Assembly (NCBI GenBank): GCA_036641395.1
Contig: JAVWEY010000028.1
Coordinates: 1 to 22,774, forward strand
Length of the DNA: 22,774 nt
Reading direction: 5' to 3'
From: JAVXTH01 sp036641395
GTDB taxonomy: Bacteria; Bacillota_I; Bacilli_A; Erysipelotrichales; Erysipelotrichaceae
The notes under the pieces are model-generated. The model was not told the origin of the DNA, searched no databases, and saw nothing but the letters and a program-made list of their open reading frames with translations. Below, piece after piece: positions 15,544 to 22,774 of the stretch. Position numbers and translations under genes: made by a program. Numbering within the stretch: the stretch's first letter is position 1; each line of letters opens with the position of its first letter.

Positions 15544-15577
15544 AAAACTACAATTGATCATATCAACTGATAGTTTT
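15544..15577. terminator. Hairpin terminator next to the sirtuin gene
   Basis: AAAACTA (15544-15550) pairs with TAGTTTT (15571-15577), with inner TTGAT/ATCAA (15554-15558 with 15562-15566). T residues follow on the plus strand. It touches the sirtuin stop codon and may end the sbcDC-sir2 operon on the minus strand, though the U-run there is weak. Confidence 0.5.
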
Positions 15578-16309
15578 TTACAATGCATCCACCACTTCTT
15601 TTAATACTTCTCCTATTTTTTCATGAATGACAAGATTTGCTTTATCATCCATGTTAGTGCAGTCACGATTAATTAAAACCAAAGTATCCCCAGAAAAATA
15701 TTGTAGTAAACCCGCTGCTGGATAAACCACTAACGAAGTTCCACCAACAATCACAACATCAGCATGTTTAAGATAATCAATACTTTTTTCAAGGGTTTCA
15801 TTGTTTAACGATTCACCAAACAAAACCACATCTGGTTTAATTGTTGCTCCGCATTTACTACATTTAGGTACTTTCCCCTTTTGTTTTAACATATCATTCA
15901 AATCATAAAAACTATGACATGATTTACAATAATTACGATGGATACTACCATGTAATTCTAATACCTCTCCGCTTCCTGCTGCTTGGTGCAACCCATCAAT
16001 ATTTTGGGTTATAATTGCCTTTAATTTACCCATTTTTTCTAATTTCGCTAGGGCAATATGAGCACCACTTGGTTGTGCATTAGGAAACACCATTTTCTCA
16101 AAATAGAACTCATAAAATAATTCAGGATATTCATAGAAAAAATCAGATGAAACCATTACTTCTGGAGGATATGGATATTTTTTTTGAGATTGATAAATTC
16201 CGCTGCTACTTCTAAAATCAGGAATTCCACTTTCGGTACTTACTCCTGCTCCTCCAAAGAAAACAATATTGTTGCTGTTTTTAATAATATCAAATAATGC
16301 TTGATTCAT
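15578..16309 (-). CDS. cobB: Sir2-family NAD-dependent protein deacylase (sirtuin)
   Basis: A 243-residue sirtuin that removes acyl groups from lysines at the cost of NAD+. Motifs in order: GGAGVSTESGIPDFRS (19-34) for NAD binding, TQNIDGLH (101-108), catalytic His120 in LHGS, a four-cysteine zinc site (C128, C131, C150, C153), and GGTSLVVYPAAGL (189-201). This is the canonical catalytic sirtuin layout, not the zinc-less Sir2 domain of phage-defence proteins. The ATG at 16307-16309 follows AAAGGAG; the frame is open 27 codons further upstream into sbcC but begins there with TTG and no good site. It starts 13 bases after the sbcC stop, so it is the third gene of the operon. Acyl preference cannot be read from sequence. 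Confidence 0.93.
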   Translation of the reverse strand: MNQALFDIIKNSNNIVFFGGAGVSTESGIPDFRSSSGIYQSQKKYPYPPEVMVSSDFFYEYPELFYEFYFEKMVFPNAQPSGAHIALAKLEKMGKLKAIITQNIDGLHQAAGSGEVLELHGSIHRNYCKSCHSFYDLNDMLKQKGKVPKCSKCGATIKPDVVLFGESLNNETLEKSIDYLKHADVVIVGGTSLVVYPAAGLLQYFSGDTLVLINRDCTNMDDKANLVIHEKIGEVLKEVVDAL

Positions 16310-16322
16310 AAAACTCCTTTCT

Positions 16323-19300
16323 TCATTCCCCACTATGAAAGTGAAGATATGAACCATCACTGGTTTTACATACTTCAATTGCTGTTTCAATGTTTGATTT
16401 CAATTGCTCAACATGGGATATAATTCCAATCATTCCCTTACCATGAGTAATCGAGGATAAGACTAATAAAGCATCATCAATTGAATTCTCATCTAGAGAA
16501 CCAAAGCCTTCATCAATAAACATTGCTTGAATACATACACCACCATTATGGCTTTGGATGCTTGTTGATAGAGCAAGCGATAATGCCAAAGACACTAAAA
16601 ACTTTTCACCGCCTGAGAGCGATAATACGCTTCGATCACTTCCCGAATAAGCATCATAGATTGATAGTTCTAATCCAGCTTTTCTAATTCTTCCACTTGA
16701 GAAATCACTACGATGAATGCGATAACGTCCATTGTGAACATAACATAATAACTGATTTGCACTTGCTGTAATATTGGACAACATAATTCCTAATACATAA
16801 CGCTGTAATCCTACTCCATTATCTCCACGAATTGCTTTTGTGAAATCAGTTAATTTTGATAATTTTGGAACTAATTCATGCTTTTTTAAAATGCAATCTT
16901 GAATCGTAATTTCAACACTTTGACATTGTTCTAACTTTGTTTCAATGATTCGTAGTTCTTTTGATTTTTCTTCATAAGCAATTTTTAAATCATTAAGATT
17001 TGTTTCTAATAGTTTAATATCTTCAAATGGTATTCCATTCAATTTATCTTTATTTTGATTAATAATAGTTGATAAACGTAAAGTTTCATCATCGTATTTA
17101 CGAATCATCTTTTCTTTTGTAACTAGCTCATCATAAACATTAATATGAGTTAACCATTCTTCCACGCTTTGACAAGTCTTAGGAATATCTTGTTTTAACT
17201 CTATATATAATTCTCTTTGTTCCTTTTCTTTTTCTTTTATTTGTTTATCTAAATTCTCGATTAATACAAATGCTTTTTCATTTTCAATTTTTATCTCATT
17301 CTTTAAAACTGCATAAGCATCCATTTCATCTTTCAATGTCTTTTGTTCTTTAATCTTCACTTTGATTTGTGAATCTAATGTAAATAAATCACTAATATGC
17401 TCATAGAGTTGTTTTTCTAATGAAGTCTTTTGACTTTTAAGAATTGCTAATTGCTCAGAAATCTTTTGTTGTTCAATAACACTTTCCTTGTTTAAATTTT
17501 GTAATCTCAAATAATTCTCTTCTAAACTAGCCTGTTCTTTTAATATTTCATCCTTGTTTGCAACAATTTTTATATGTTCGTTGTAGCGATTGCTTACCTC
17601 TTGGTGATAGTTTGAATTATATTCACCACCAAGTAATGTAAGAATTTGTTGATGAATATTTTCGGCATTATCTTTTAATAAAATAATCTTTTTACGTTCT
17701 GCCTCTAAATTCATTTCTAAACTTGTAACATTTTTATATGCTTGATCTTTATCTTCTTTTAACTGGTTTAAATCTTTTACCTCATGAAGTTGCTTTTCAA
17801 TATGGGTCAAAGGATGATGTGTAGCTCCACATACTGGACAAGCTTCTCCTTCAACTAGTAACTTAGATAAAGAAATTATACTATTATCTAAATATTCTTG
17901 ATATGCTGCTTCATGAGCAATGATTGTCTGTTCATAGATTTTCTGCTCTTTTACAAGTGTTGCTTGATCATTTTCAATCTCTTGATTCAATTCTTGTATT
18001 TGTTGATTCGTATCATAATACGTTTCATTCCATTTTTTACCTTGCTCTAGTAAGATGATTTCTTTTGTATCATTCAATAAAATCTTTTCACTTGTTTCAA
18101 TCGTTTTTAAACGACTCAATAAAACCAAGCGACTTGCTTCATCTTTTTTTAATTCATTCGCTTGTTTTTCTATCAATCGACAACATTCTTTATACTTTGT
18201 TTGTACTGTTTCAAACTCATTTAAAACTAGTTGATATTGCTTTACATTTGGTTTACTATCTTCCATTTTATGAATCAATAAGGTTAAAGCATCAAATCCA
18301 ATTAATTTATGATCATACAAATCTTGCTGTTTTAATAATTCTTTCTCTTTTTCAATTTTACCTTCATAACTAAGTTTTGCTTTTAAATAGTTTGTCTTAT
18401 CATCCTTTAATTTTTCTGATAACGTCTTATATTGTTTTAATAACGGTAATTTATGTTGCTTTGCCTTTAATTCATTTAGTTCTTGTTCCTCTTGATCACG
18501 TTGCACTCGTTTTTCTTCATGTATCTTTAAAGCATCAATTGCTAGTTTCAACCTTTGTTTTGTTTCATGTACTTGTTTTTGAATTGTTAAATTTTCTTCT
18601 AATTTATTTAATTGAACTTTATCTTCTTCTAATTCAATCTTTTTTTCATTCATTGTTAAGCTTAAAGATGCTTTCAAATCAATCATTGCCTCAATTTGAT
18701 TAAGACCAATGCTTTGTAATGCTATTTCTTTTCTTAGTTCAAGTTCATCAACTTGTTGTTTCATTTCTTTAACTTTTTCATTTAAAACACTTGCATACCC
18801 TTCATAATCTTCAACAGCGAACAATGTTTTTAAAATTGCTTGCTTGCTCTCACTATCGGCAATTAAAAACTTCTCAAATTGACCCTGAGGAAGCATAATA
18901 ACACTTGAAAATTGATCATGGGTTAAATGTAATAAAGAGATTGCTTTTTCTTCAATATTTCTTAATTTAGGATTCTCATAAAAAGGTACAAACTCCTCTT
19001 GAATAATTTCACCAGCATCGATAGCTGTGTGAAACACTACTTCACCCTTTCGATTATGAGCCACTTTGATACTACGTTTAAAACAATAAATATGATTGTC
19101 CACCGAAAAAGTAAAGGAAATTTCCGTAGGAAGATCCGCTGGTGCATAGCGACAACGCATTGTTTCAAAATCACCACGCATTGATCCACTGCTTTTCCCA
19201 TATAATGCATAACTCATTGCATCTAAAATAATCGTTTTACCTGCCCCAGTTTCACCATAAATTAAAAATAACTTATTTTTTCTTAATTCATCAAAATCGA

Positions 19301-19358
19301 TGTTTTGTTGTTTGACATAAGGACCAAATCCTTGAAATGAAAGTTTTAAAGGAATCAT
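16323..19358 (-). CDS. sbcC: Exonuclease complex subunit SbcC (Rad50-like ATPase)
   Basis: A 1011-residue SMC-like ATPase that pairs with SbcD to cut DNA hairpins and blocked double-strand ends. Walker A GETGAGKT lies at 35-42, the Q-loop LPQGQF at 156-161, a long coiled coil runs from about 185 to 835, interrupted by the zinc-hook CPVC at 507-510, the ABC signature SLSGGE is at 913-918, Walker B MFIDEGFGSLDE at 946-957, and the H-loop SHVEQLKS at 981-988. The hook is close to the middle, as expected for a folded-back coiled coil. The length is normal for the family and nothing is missing. The ATG overlaps the sbcD stop in an ATGA, showing translational coupling. The call is firm. Confidence 0.97.
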   Translation of the reverse strand: MIPLKLSFQGFGPYVKQQNIDFDELRKNKLFLIYGETGAGKTIILDAMSYALYGKSSGSMRGDFETMRCRYAPADLPTEISFTFSVDNHIYCFKRSIKVAHNRKGEVVFHTAIDAGEIIQEEFVPFYENPKLRNIEEKAISLLHLTHDQFSSVIMLPQGQFEKFLIADSESKQAILKTLFAVEDYEGYASVLNEKVKEMKQQVDELELRKEIALQSIGLNQIEAMIDLKASLSLTMNEKKIELEEDKVQLNKLEENLTIQKQVHETKQRLKLAIDALKIHEEKRVQRDQEEQELNELKAKQHKLPLLKQYKTLSEKLKDDKTNYLKAKLSYEGKIEKEKELLKQQDLYDHKLIGFDALTLLIHKMEDSKPNVKQYQLVLNEFETVQTKYKECCRLIEKQANELKKDEASRLVLLSRLKTIETSEKILLNDTKEIILLEQGKKWNETYYDTNQQIQELNQEIENDQATLVKEQKIYEQTIIAHEAAYQEYLDNSIISLSKLLVEGEACPVCGATHHPLTHIEKQLHEVKDLNQLKEDKDQAYKNVTSLEMNLEAERKKIILLKDNAENIHQQILTLLGGEYNSNYHQEVSNRYNEHIKIVANKDEILKEQASLEENYLRLQNLNKESVIEQQKISEQLAILKSQKTSLEKQLYEHISDLFTLDSQIKVKIKEQKTLKDEMDAYAVLKNEIKIENEKAFVLIENLDKQIKEKEKEQRELYIELKQDIPKTCQSVEEWLTHINVYDELVTKEKMIRKYDDETLRLSTIINQNKDKLNGIPFEDIKLLETNLNDLKIAYEEKSKELRIIETKLEQCQSVEITIQDCILKKHELVPKLSKLTDFTKAIRGDNGVGLQRYVLGIMLSNITASANQLLCYVHNGRYRIHRSDFSSGRIRKAGLELSIYDAYSGSDRSVLSLSGGEKFLVSLALSLALSTSIQSHNGGVCIQAMFIDEGFGSLDENSIDDALLVLSSITHGKGMIGIISHVEQLKSNIETAIEVCKTSDGSYLHFHSGE

Positions 19359-20476
19359 AACTTTTCCTCACTTTCTGCAAGTTCTTTTGCCTCATTAAAC
19401 CAAGCAAGTTCTTCTTCATCTAATGAGCGATGATAATAATCATTAAAATATTGTTTAAGAATATCTATTTGACTTAAAGAATCCATCTCTTCACTATTAA
19501 TCGTTGTAATGAGTTCACTATCTTTAAAAGTTGGTGTAGTAATTAATAATAGATGTTCATAATACTCTTTAAAATATTGCAGTAATTCATAATTCATTAC
19601 GCCATCACTTAATTCAATTTTCATATAATCATCATGAATCAAATCTTCCTTTACCATCTTATCAACTTCTTGATAACTTCCTTTTATCACTCTTAATGAA
19701 TGAATTGGTTTCAATTCAATATTTTTTAATGACATGTCTTTTGTATCAATTATAATTACCCGTTTTTCTTGGCCTACTTCAGAGAAAGAGTAAGCAATTG
19801 GTGAGCCACTATAAACTATATTATCACCAAGCTTTTGAGGACGATGCAAGTGACCTAGCGCTACATAATCAAAACCATCAAAGATATCTTTGCTAACGCC
19901 ATTACTTCCACCAACAATCACATAGCGATCTGAATCACAAATCTGTGCATTCAAGACAAATGTATGGGCGATTAAAAAATGTTTTTTACTTGGATCAAAG
20001 TGTTGTTTGATATCATCAATCATCACTTTAAAAGCATCTTCATAAGAAGAAGAGGAACATTGATAGATATTTTCAATGGTTTTACGATGAACAAAAGGAA
20101 TAATATAAAACTCACAATCATCGATCACAATTGGTTGTATCTTATTGCTCATTTTACCTTCAATATATAAACCACTCTGTCTTAATAAAGATTGATTTAC
20201 TTGTAAGCGTACACTTGAATCATGATTACCAGCACATATTAATACTTTTCTTTTTAATTTACGACATAAGTAATCCATACCTTGATCAAATAATGAAATA
20301 GCCTCTTGAGAAGCTATCGCATTATCATAAATGTCTCCGGCTATCATAATGACATCAATCGCTTCACGTTCGACTATTTCAATTATTTGGCGAATCATAT
20401 TTTGTTGTTCTTCCAACATTGAATAGCGATGTAAATAGATTCCTAAATGCCAATCCGATGTATGTAATATTTTCAT
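19355..20476 (-). CDS. sbcD: Exonuclease complex subunit SbcD (Mre11-like nuclease)
   Basis: A 373-residue metallophosphoesterase, the nuclease subunit of SbcCD. Phosphodiesterase motifs are all present: SDWHLG with D8 and H10, GDIYD at 47-51, GNHD at 83-86, a later AHTFV histidine, and GHLHRPQ. They bind two Mn2+ ions. The C-terminal third (about 270-373) would be the capping and SbcC-binding part. The start ATG has GAGGG upstream (complement of 20482-20486). It is the first gene of an sbcD-sbcC-sir2 operon; the 3' end overlaps sbcC by four bases. Length and motif order are normal. Confidence 0.97.
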   Translation of the reverse strand: MKILHTSDWHLGIYLHRYSMLEEQQNMIRQIIEIVEREAIDVIMIAGDIYDNAIASQEAISLFDQGMDYLCRKLKRKVLICAGNHDSSVRLQVNQSLLRQSGLYIEGKMSNKIQPIVIDDCEFYIIPFVHRKTIENIYQCSSSSYEDAFKVMIDDIKQHFDPSKKHFLIAHTFVLNAQICDSDRYVIVGGSNGVSKDIFDGFDYVALGHLHRPQKLGDNIVYSGSPIAYSFSEVGQEKRVIIIDTKDMSLKNIELKPIHSLRVIKGSYQEVDKMVKEDLIHDDYMKIELSDGVMNYELLQYFKEYYEHLLLITTPTFKDSELITTINSEEMDSLSQIDILKQYFNDYYHRSLDEEELAWFNEAKELAESEEKL

Positions 20477-20534
20477 TTTTAACCCTCTTTTCTACTATTT
20501 TATCACATTTTCACTAACTATGATTACGGTATCT

Positions 20535-20562
20535 AAAAAGTAGTAGATTATTATCTACTACT
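20535..20562 (-). terminator. Terminator of the membrane-anchored protein gene
   Basis: A perfect 10-bp stem AGTAGTAGAT/ATCTACTACT (20539-20548 with 20553-20562), 4-base loop, followed on the minus strand by a short U-run. It begins two bases after the stop of the 20565-21416 gene and separates it from sbcD. Confidence 0.85.
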
Positions 20563-20564
20563 CA

Positions 20565-21416
20565 CTAATTATTTGGTGTTTCATTTGGCTTATTATCATC
20601 TGGCTTGCTACCTTCTTCTTTGTCCTCAACATCTGGTTTTGTATTTGGTGTTTCAACTTCTTTTACTACAATATTAACGTGTGAATCAAAACTTAAAGGA
20701 ACTTTTTTAAAAATAAAGCGAACATTATAATCATATGAACCAGGTTTTAGATTCGCCGTATTAAAGAAATAAGAAGTAATCGCCTCTACATAAGTTCCAT
20801 CTTGCGCAACAATCGTTGTTTCTTTATAACTTATATCTAAAGCATTTCCTTTTACATCAGATAAATTAATGTTTGGAATACCAACTTCTTTATTAATTCC
20901 ATATTTATAATTCATCTTTACAAGTACACCACCATCAACATTCTCAGTCGCAAAGGTTGTATCAAATACTTCATCAATATTAACTTTTATTTTCTTTGAT
21001 ACGGTTTTCCCGTTTTCCAAATTAACTTGCAGTGTAAATGAATTTTTACCAGTTGGATATTGATAAACATTTAACATAAGTTGATAAGAATTTAAGTTAG
21101 TGACATTCGCAATTAGATTTTTTTCATGATATAAATCAACGCGAGTTATTCTTTCTTTTTCATATTCAAAAATCGACCAATTCAATACAATTGAATCATC
21201 ACTATTAAAATCACCATAAAAATTCTCTACATATGTTTTGTCTTTTCTATTTGTATCTTGTTTATCACTATCATCATTTAAACCTGATAATATCGTTGCT
21301 GGGTTTTGTTGGCTCATCAAATAAAAGCCTCCCAGGGTTAGTGTAATAAGAACAATGATCGATAGCAATGAAACAAAGATAGTATTTTCTTTAATAAACT
21401 TTTTAACTTTTCCCAT
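20565..21416 (-). CDS. Membrane-anchored extracellular protein, unknown function
   Basis: A 283-residue protein with a short basic N-terminus (GKVKKFIKEN), one membrane helix at about 13-34, and a long extracellular part. Residues about 60-250 are rich in beta-strand patterns, probably two Ig-like or Fn3-like domains, although I see no diagnostic motif. The last 30 residues are a disordered Pro/Lys/Glu/Asp/Asn tail. There is no LPXTG, no second helix and no catalytic motif. The ATG follows GGAGG, and a TATAAT (complement of 21441-21446) lies upstream; a strong hairpin follows the stop. It is a single-gene transcript between sbcD and metQ. It is a real gene of unknown role, possibly cell-wall or protein interaction. 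Confidence 0.75.
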   Translation of the reverse strand: MGKVKKFIKENTIFVSLLSIIVLITLTLGGFYLMSQQNPATILSGLNDDSDKQDTNRKDKTYVENFYGDFNSDDSIVLNWSIFEYEKERITRVDLYHEKNLIANVTNLNSYQLMLNVYQYPTGKNSFTLQVNLENGKTVSKKIKVNIDEVFDTTFATENVDGGVLVKMNYKYGINKEVGIPNINLSDVKGNALDISYKETTIVAQDGTYVEAITSYFFNTANLKPGSYDYNVRFIFKKVPLSFDSHVNIVVKEVETPNTKPDVEDKEEGSKPDDNKPNETPNN

Positions 21417-21440
21417 TACTTACCTCCATAACTTATTCCT

Positions 21441-21446
21441 ATTATA
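21441..21446 (-). promoter_or_regulatory. Likely -10 element of the membrane-anchored protein gene
   Basis: Perfect minus-strand TATAAT about 14 bases upstream of the GGAGG ribosome binding site. The region 17 bases further up (TGGTTT) is only a weak -35. Confidence 0.45.
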
Positions 21447-21509
21447 CTGTTTTTAACGATTGAAAACCACTCTAACAATCAAAAAGAAGAAAAAATCATT
21501 TTAAGAAAG

Positions 21510-21571
21510 AAAAAATCTTCTTGTCCAAGTTCCATAACTGAATTATGTAATGAACCTCTTTCAAGAAGATT
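21510..21571 (-). terminator. Extended hairpin terminator of the methionine transport operon
   Basis: On the minus strand AATCTTCTTG (21562-21571) pairs with CAAGAAGATT (21514-21523), followed by U residues. Inside the long loop two more stems stack: GTTC/GAAC (21529-21532 with 21552-21555) and CATAA/TTATG (21533-21537 with 21543-21547). The hairpin lies 10 bases after the metQ stop. Confidence 0.8.
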
Positions 21572-21581
21572 TAAACGTTAT

Positions 21582-22406
21582 TTATTTAGCTGGTACAACA
21601 ATTCCTTTAAATTCTTTATTGATGAATTCCTTTGTTTTGTCACTCTTTAAAATTTTAACTAAAGCTTTAATGCCCTTGTTATTCTTATCTTCTTTCTTAA
21701 CGGCAATTACGTTTGCATAAGTTTTCGCAGCTACATCATCTTTATCTTCAGTTAAGATACATTTATCTGTAATTTTAGAATCAAGGGCAAAGTTACCATT
21801 AACAATTGCATATTTCACATCTGGTAAAGAACTTGGAATCTTAGCGGCATCTAATTCAGTAATTTCAATTTTTTTATGATATGTTTCAATATCAAGTTTT
21901 GTTGCTTTGACTCCAGCATCTTTCTTTAAAGTGATAACGCCACTCTTTTCTAGTAATAATAAAGCACGCGCTTCATTTGTTGCATCATTGGGAACAGCAA
22001 TTTTATCCCCATCAGCAAAATCATCAACACTCAAAGTAGTTTTACCTTTTGGATCATCAGCATAAATGCCCAATGGTTCAAAGTGAATTGAACCCACTGA
22101 TACTAGTTCTTGTCCCTTATCTTCATTAAAGCCATCTAGATAAGGTTGATGTTGAAAGAAGTTCGCATCCAAACTACCATCAGCAAGTGCATCATTAATT
22201 ACTTGATAATCTGCAAATTCTTTAATTTTCAATTCATAACCTGCTTCTTTTAAATCATCTTTAACATGTTTTAAGATGACACCATGAGGTGCTGTTGTAC
22301 AACCGATTGTAATTGTGTTATCGTCTTTTTTCTCGTCGCTTTTGCCACATCCGGCAACTCCCAAACATAGGGTTAAAGCTAATACTCCAGTTAATAATTT
22401 TTTCAT
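21582..22406 (-). CDS. metQ: Methionine ABC transporter substrate-binding lipoprotein MetQ
   Basis: A 274-residue NlpA/MetQ-family lipoprotein that captures methionine outside the cell and delivers it to the MetNI importer. The signal peptide ends in the lipobox LGVAGC with the lipidated Cys at 20, followed by a charged linker. The mature part has family motifs: ITIGCTTAPHG near the N-terminus, then DGSLDANFFQHQPYL, and AVPNDATNEARALLLLE in the middle. The ATG at 22404-22406 is chosen over the upstream in-frame ATGs because it begins the lipoprotein signal and has GGAGG at good spacing. The gene follows metI by 16 bases in one operon. A close relative binding another amino acid cannot be ruled out. 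Confidence 0.93.
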   Translation of the reverse strand: MKKLLTGVLALTLCLGVAGCGKSDEKKDDNTITIGCTTAPHGVILKHVKDDLKEAGYELKIKEFADYQVINDALADGSLDANFFQHQPYLDGFNEDKGQELVSVGSIHFEPLGIYADDPKGKTTLSVDDFADGDKIAVPNDATNEARALLLLEKSGVITLKKDAGVKATKLDIETYHKKIEITELDAAKIPSSLPDVKYAIVNGNFALDSKITDKCILTEDKDDVAAKTYANVIAVKKEDKNNKGIKALVKILKSDKTKEFINKEFKGIVVPAK

Positions 22407-22422
22407 TTTAATTTCCTCCATT

Positions 22423-22774
22423 TTAATGTGTTGTCTTTCTAATAATAAAATCACCTAACATTTGCACAATACTAATAATAATTAAGATAAAGAATACCAT
22501 AACATAGGTTACATCAACCATGTTACGATTGTAACCTAAACGAATTGCTAAATCACCTAGTCCACCGGCTCCCAGTGTTCCAACAATGGCAATTAAACCA
22601 AGTAGAGAGATTAACGTAATCGTTGTAGCTCGTACAATACCTGGAATGCTTTCTTTTAAATAGACACGTGTAATAATTTCCATAGGTGAAGATCCCATTG
22701 CTTGACTAGCTTCAATTAAGCCATGATCTACTTCTGATAAAGCACTTTCAATTTGACGAGCAAAGAAAGGAATG
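22423..22774 (-). CDS. metI: Methionine ABC transporter permease MetI, C-terminal part
   Basis: About 116 codons of the permease are visible; the frame is open through the right edge. The BPD_transp_1 permease shows the coupling-helix EAA motif EASQAMGSSPMEIITRVYL, which docks to the ATPase MetN, followed by membrane helices TTITLISLLGLIAIVGT and YVMVFFILIIISIVQML. GTLGAGGLGDLAIRLGY between them is typical of methionine permeases. The stop lies 16 bases before metQ, giving a metI-metQ order; metN is expected beyond the window. Nothing about regulation, such as an S-box or T-box, can be seen because the operon's start is outside. Confidence 0.92.
   Translation of the reverse strand, partial: IPFFARQIESALSEVDHGLIEASQAMGSSPMEIITRVYLKESIPGIVRATTITLISLLGLIAIVGTLGAGGLGDLAIRLGYNRNMVDVTYVMVFFILIIISIVQMLGDFIIRKTTH

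Noticed and set aside
15578..16309. Sir2 gene as a phage-defence component (Thoeris/DSR-like)
   Set aside because: It has the complete catalytic and zinc-binding set of a deacylase, a normal length, and DNA-repair neighbours, with no TIR, Argonaute or other defence partner.
18065..18703. Plus-strand hydrophobic open frames inside sbcC
   Set aside because: They are antisense to the Lys/Glu-rich coiled coil, which automatically yields Leu/Phe/Ser-rich frames, and sbcC is plainly intact.

Overview
The window is AT-rich DNA from a low-GC Bacillota (Firmicutes). Genes carry strong GGAGG-type ribosome binding sites and TGA is used as a stop, so this is the standard bacterial code. A pyruvate:ferredoxin oxidoreductase start at the left edge indicates an anaerobe. 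The gene set resembles gut Erysipelotrichia/Coprobacillaceae-type organisms, but that placement is an inference from gene content; no rRNA or marker gene is present. I found no tRNA, rRNA, CRISPR array, intact insertion sequence or prophage.

Layout. (1) 1-159: start of pyruvate:ferredoxin oxidoreductase, minus strand. (2) 311-4718: a TetR-family repressor gene divergent from a two-gene efflux operon, an MMPL/RND transporter followed by a secreted heptad-repeat protein. Two identical 13-bp palindromes bracket the efflux promoter. (3) 4748-5928: two near-identical hairpin terminators enclose a minus-strand pair, a small exported protein with a glycine-rich hydrophobic segment and a small four-helix membrane protein. 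(4) 5963-10762: a 1599-residue protein made of a unique N-terminal domain and 14 divergent repeats of about 100 residues that look like Cna-B/SpaA isopeptide domains. It has neither a recognisable signal peptide nor a sortase anchor, and its middle is very rich in cysteine. (5) 10919-15332: housekeeping membrane genes (a DUF975 protein, a small two-helix protein, a MscS-type channel, an AI-2E family transporter) and a PHP-family histidinol-phosphatase-like enzyme. (6) 15333-15577: a gene-free stretch with a compact foldable element and two terminator-like hairpins. (7) 15578-20476: an sbcD-sbcC-sir2 operon, minus strand. (8) 20565-21416: a membrane-anchored extracellular protein of unknown function. 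(9) 21582 to the right edge: metQ and the 3' part of metI, from a methionine ABC importer operon.

How they work together. The TetR repressor probably controls the efflux pair through the paired operators. SbcD and SbcC form a nuclease complex, and the sirtuin is co-transcribed with them. MetI and MetQ belong to one importer. The least expected element is the giant isopeptide-repeat protein: the Lys/Glu/Asn triad can be followed repeat by repeat, and it decays in a correlated way in a few of them. The small exported protein/membrane protein pair between duplicated terminators is the second candidate for something undescribed.
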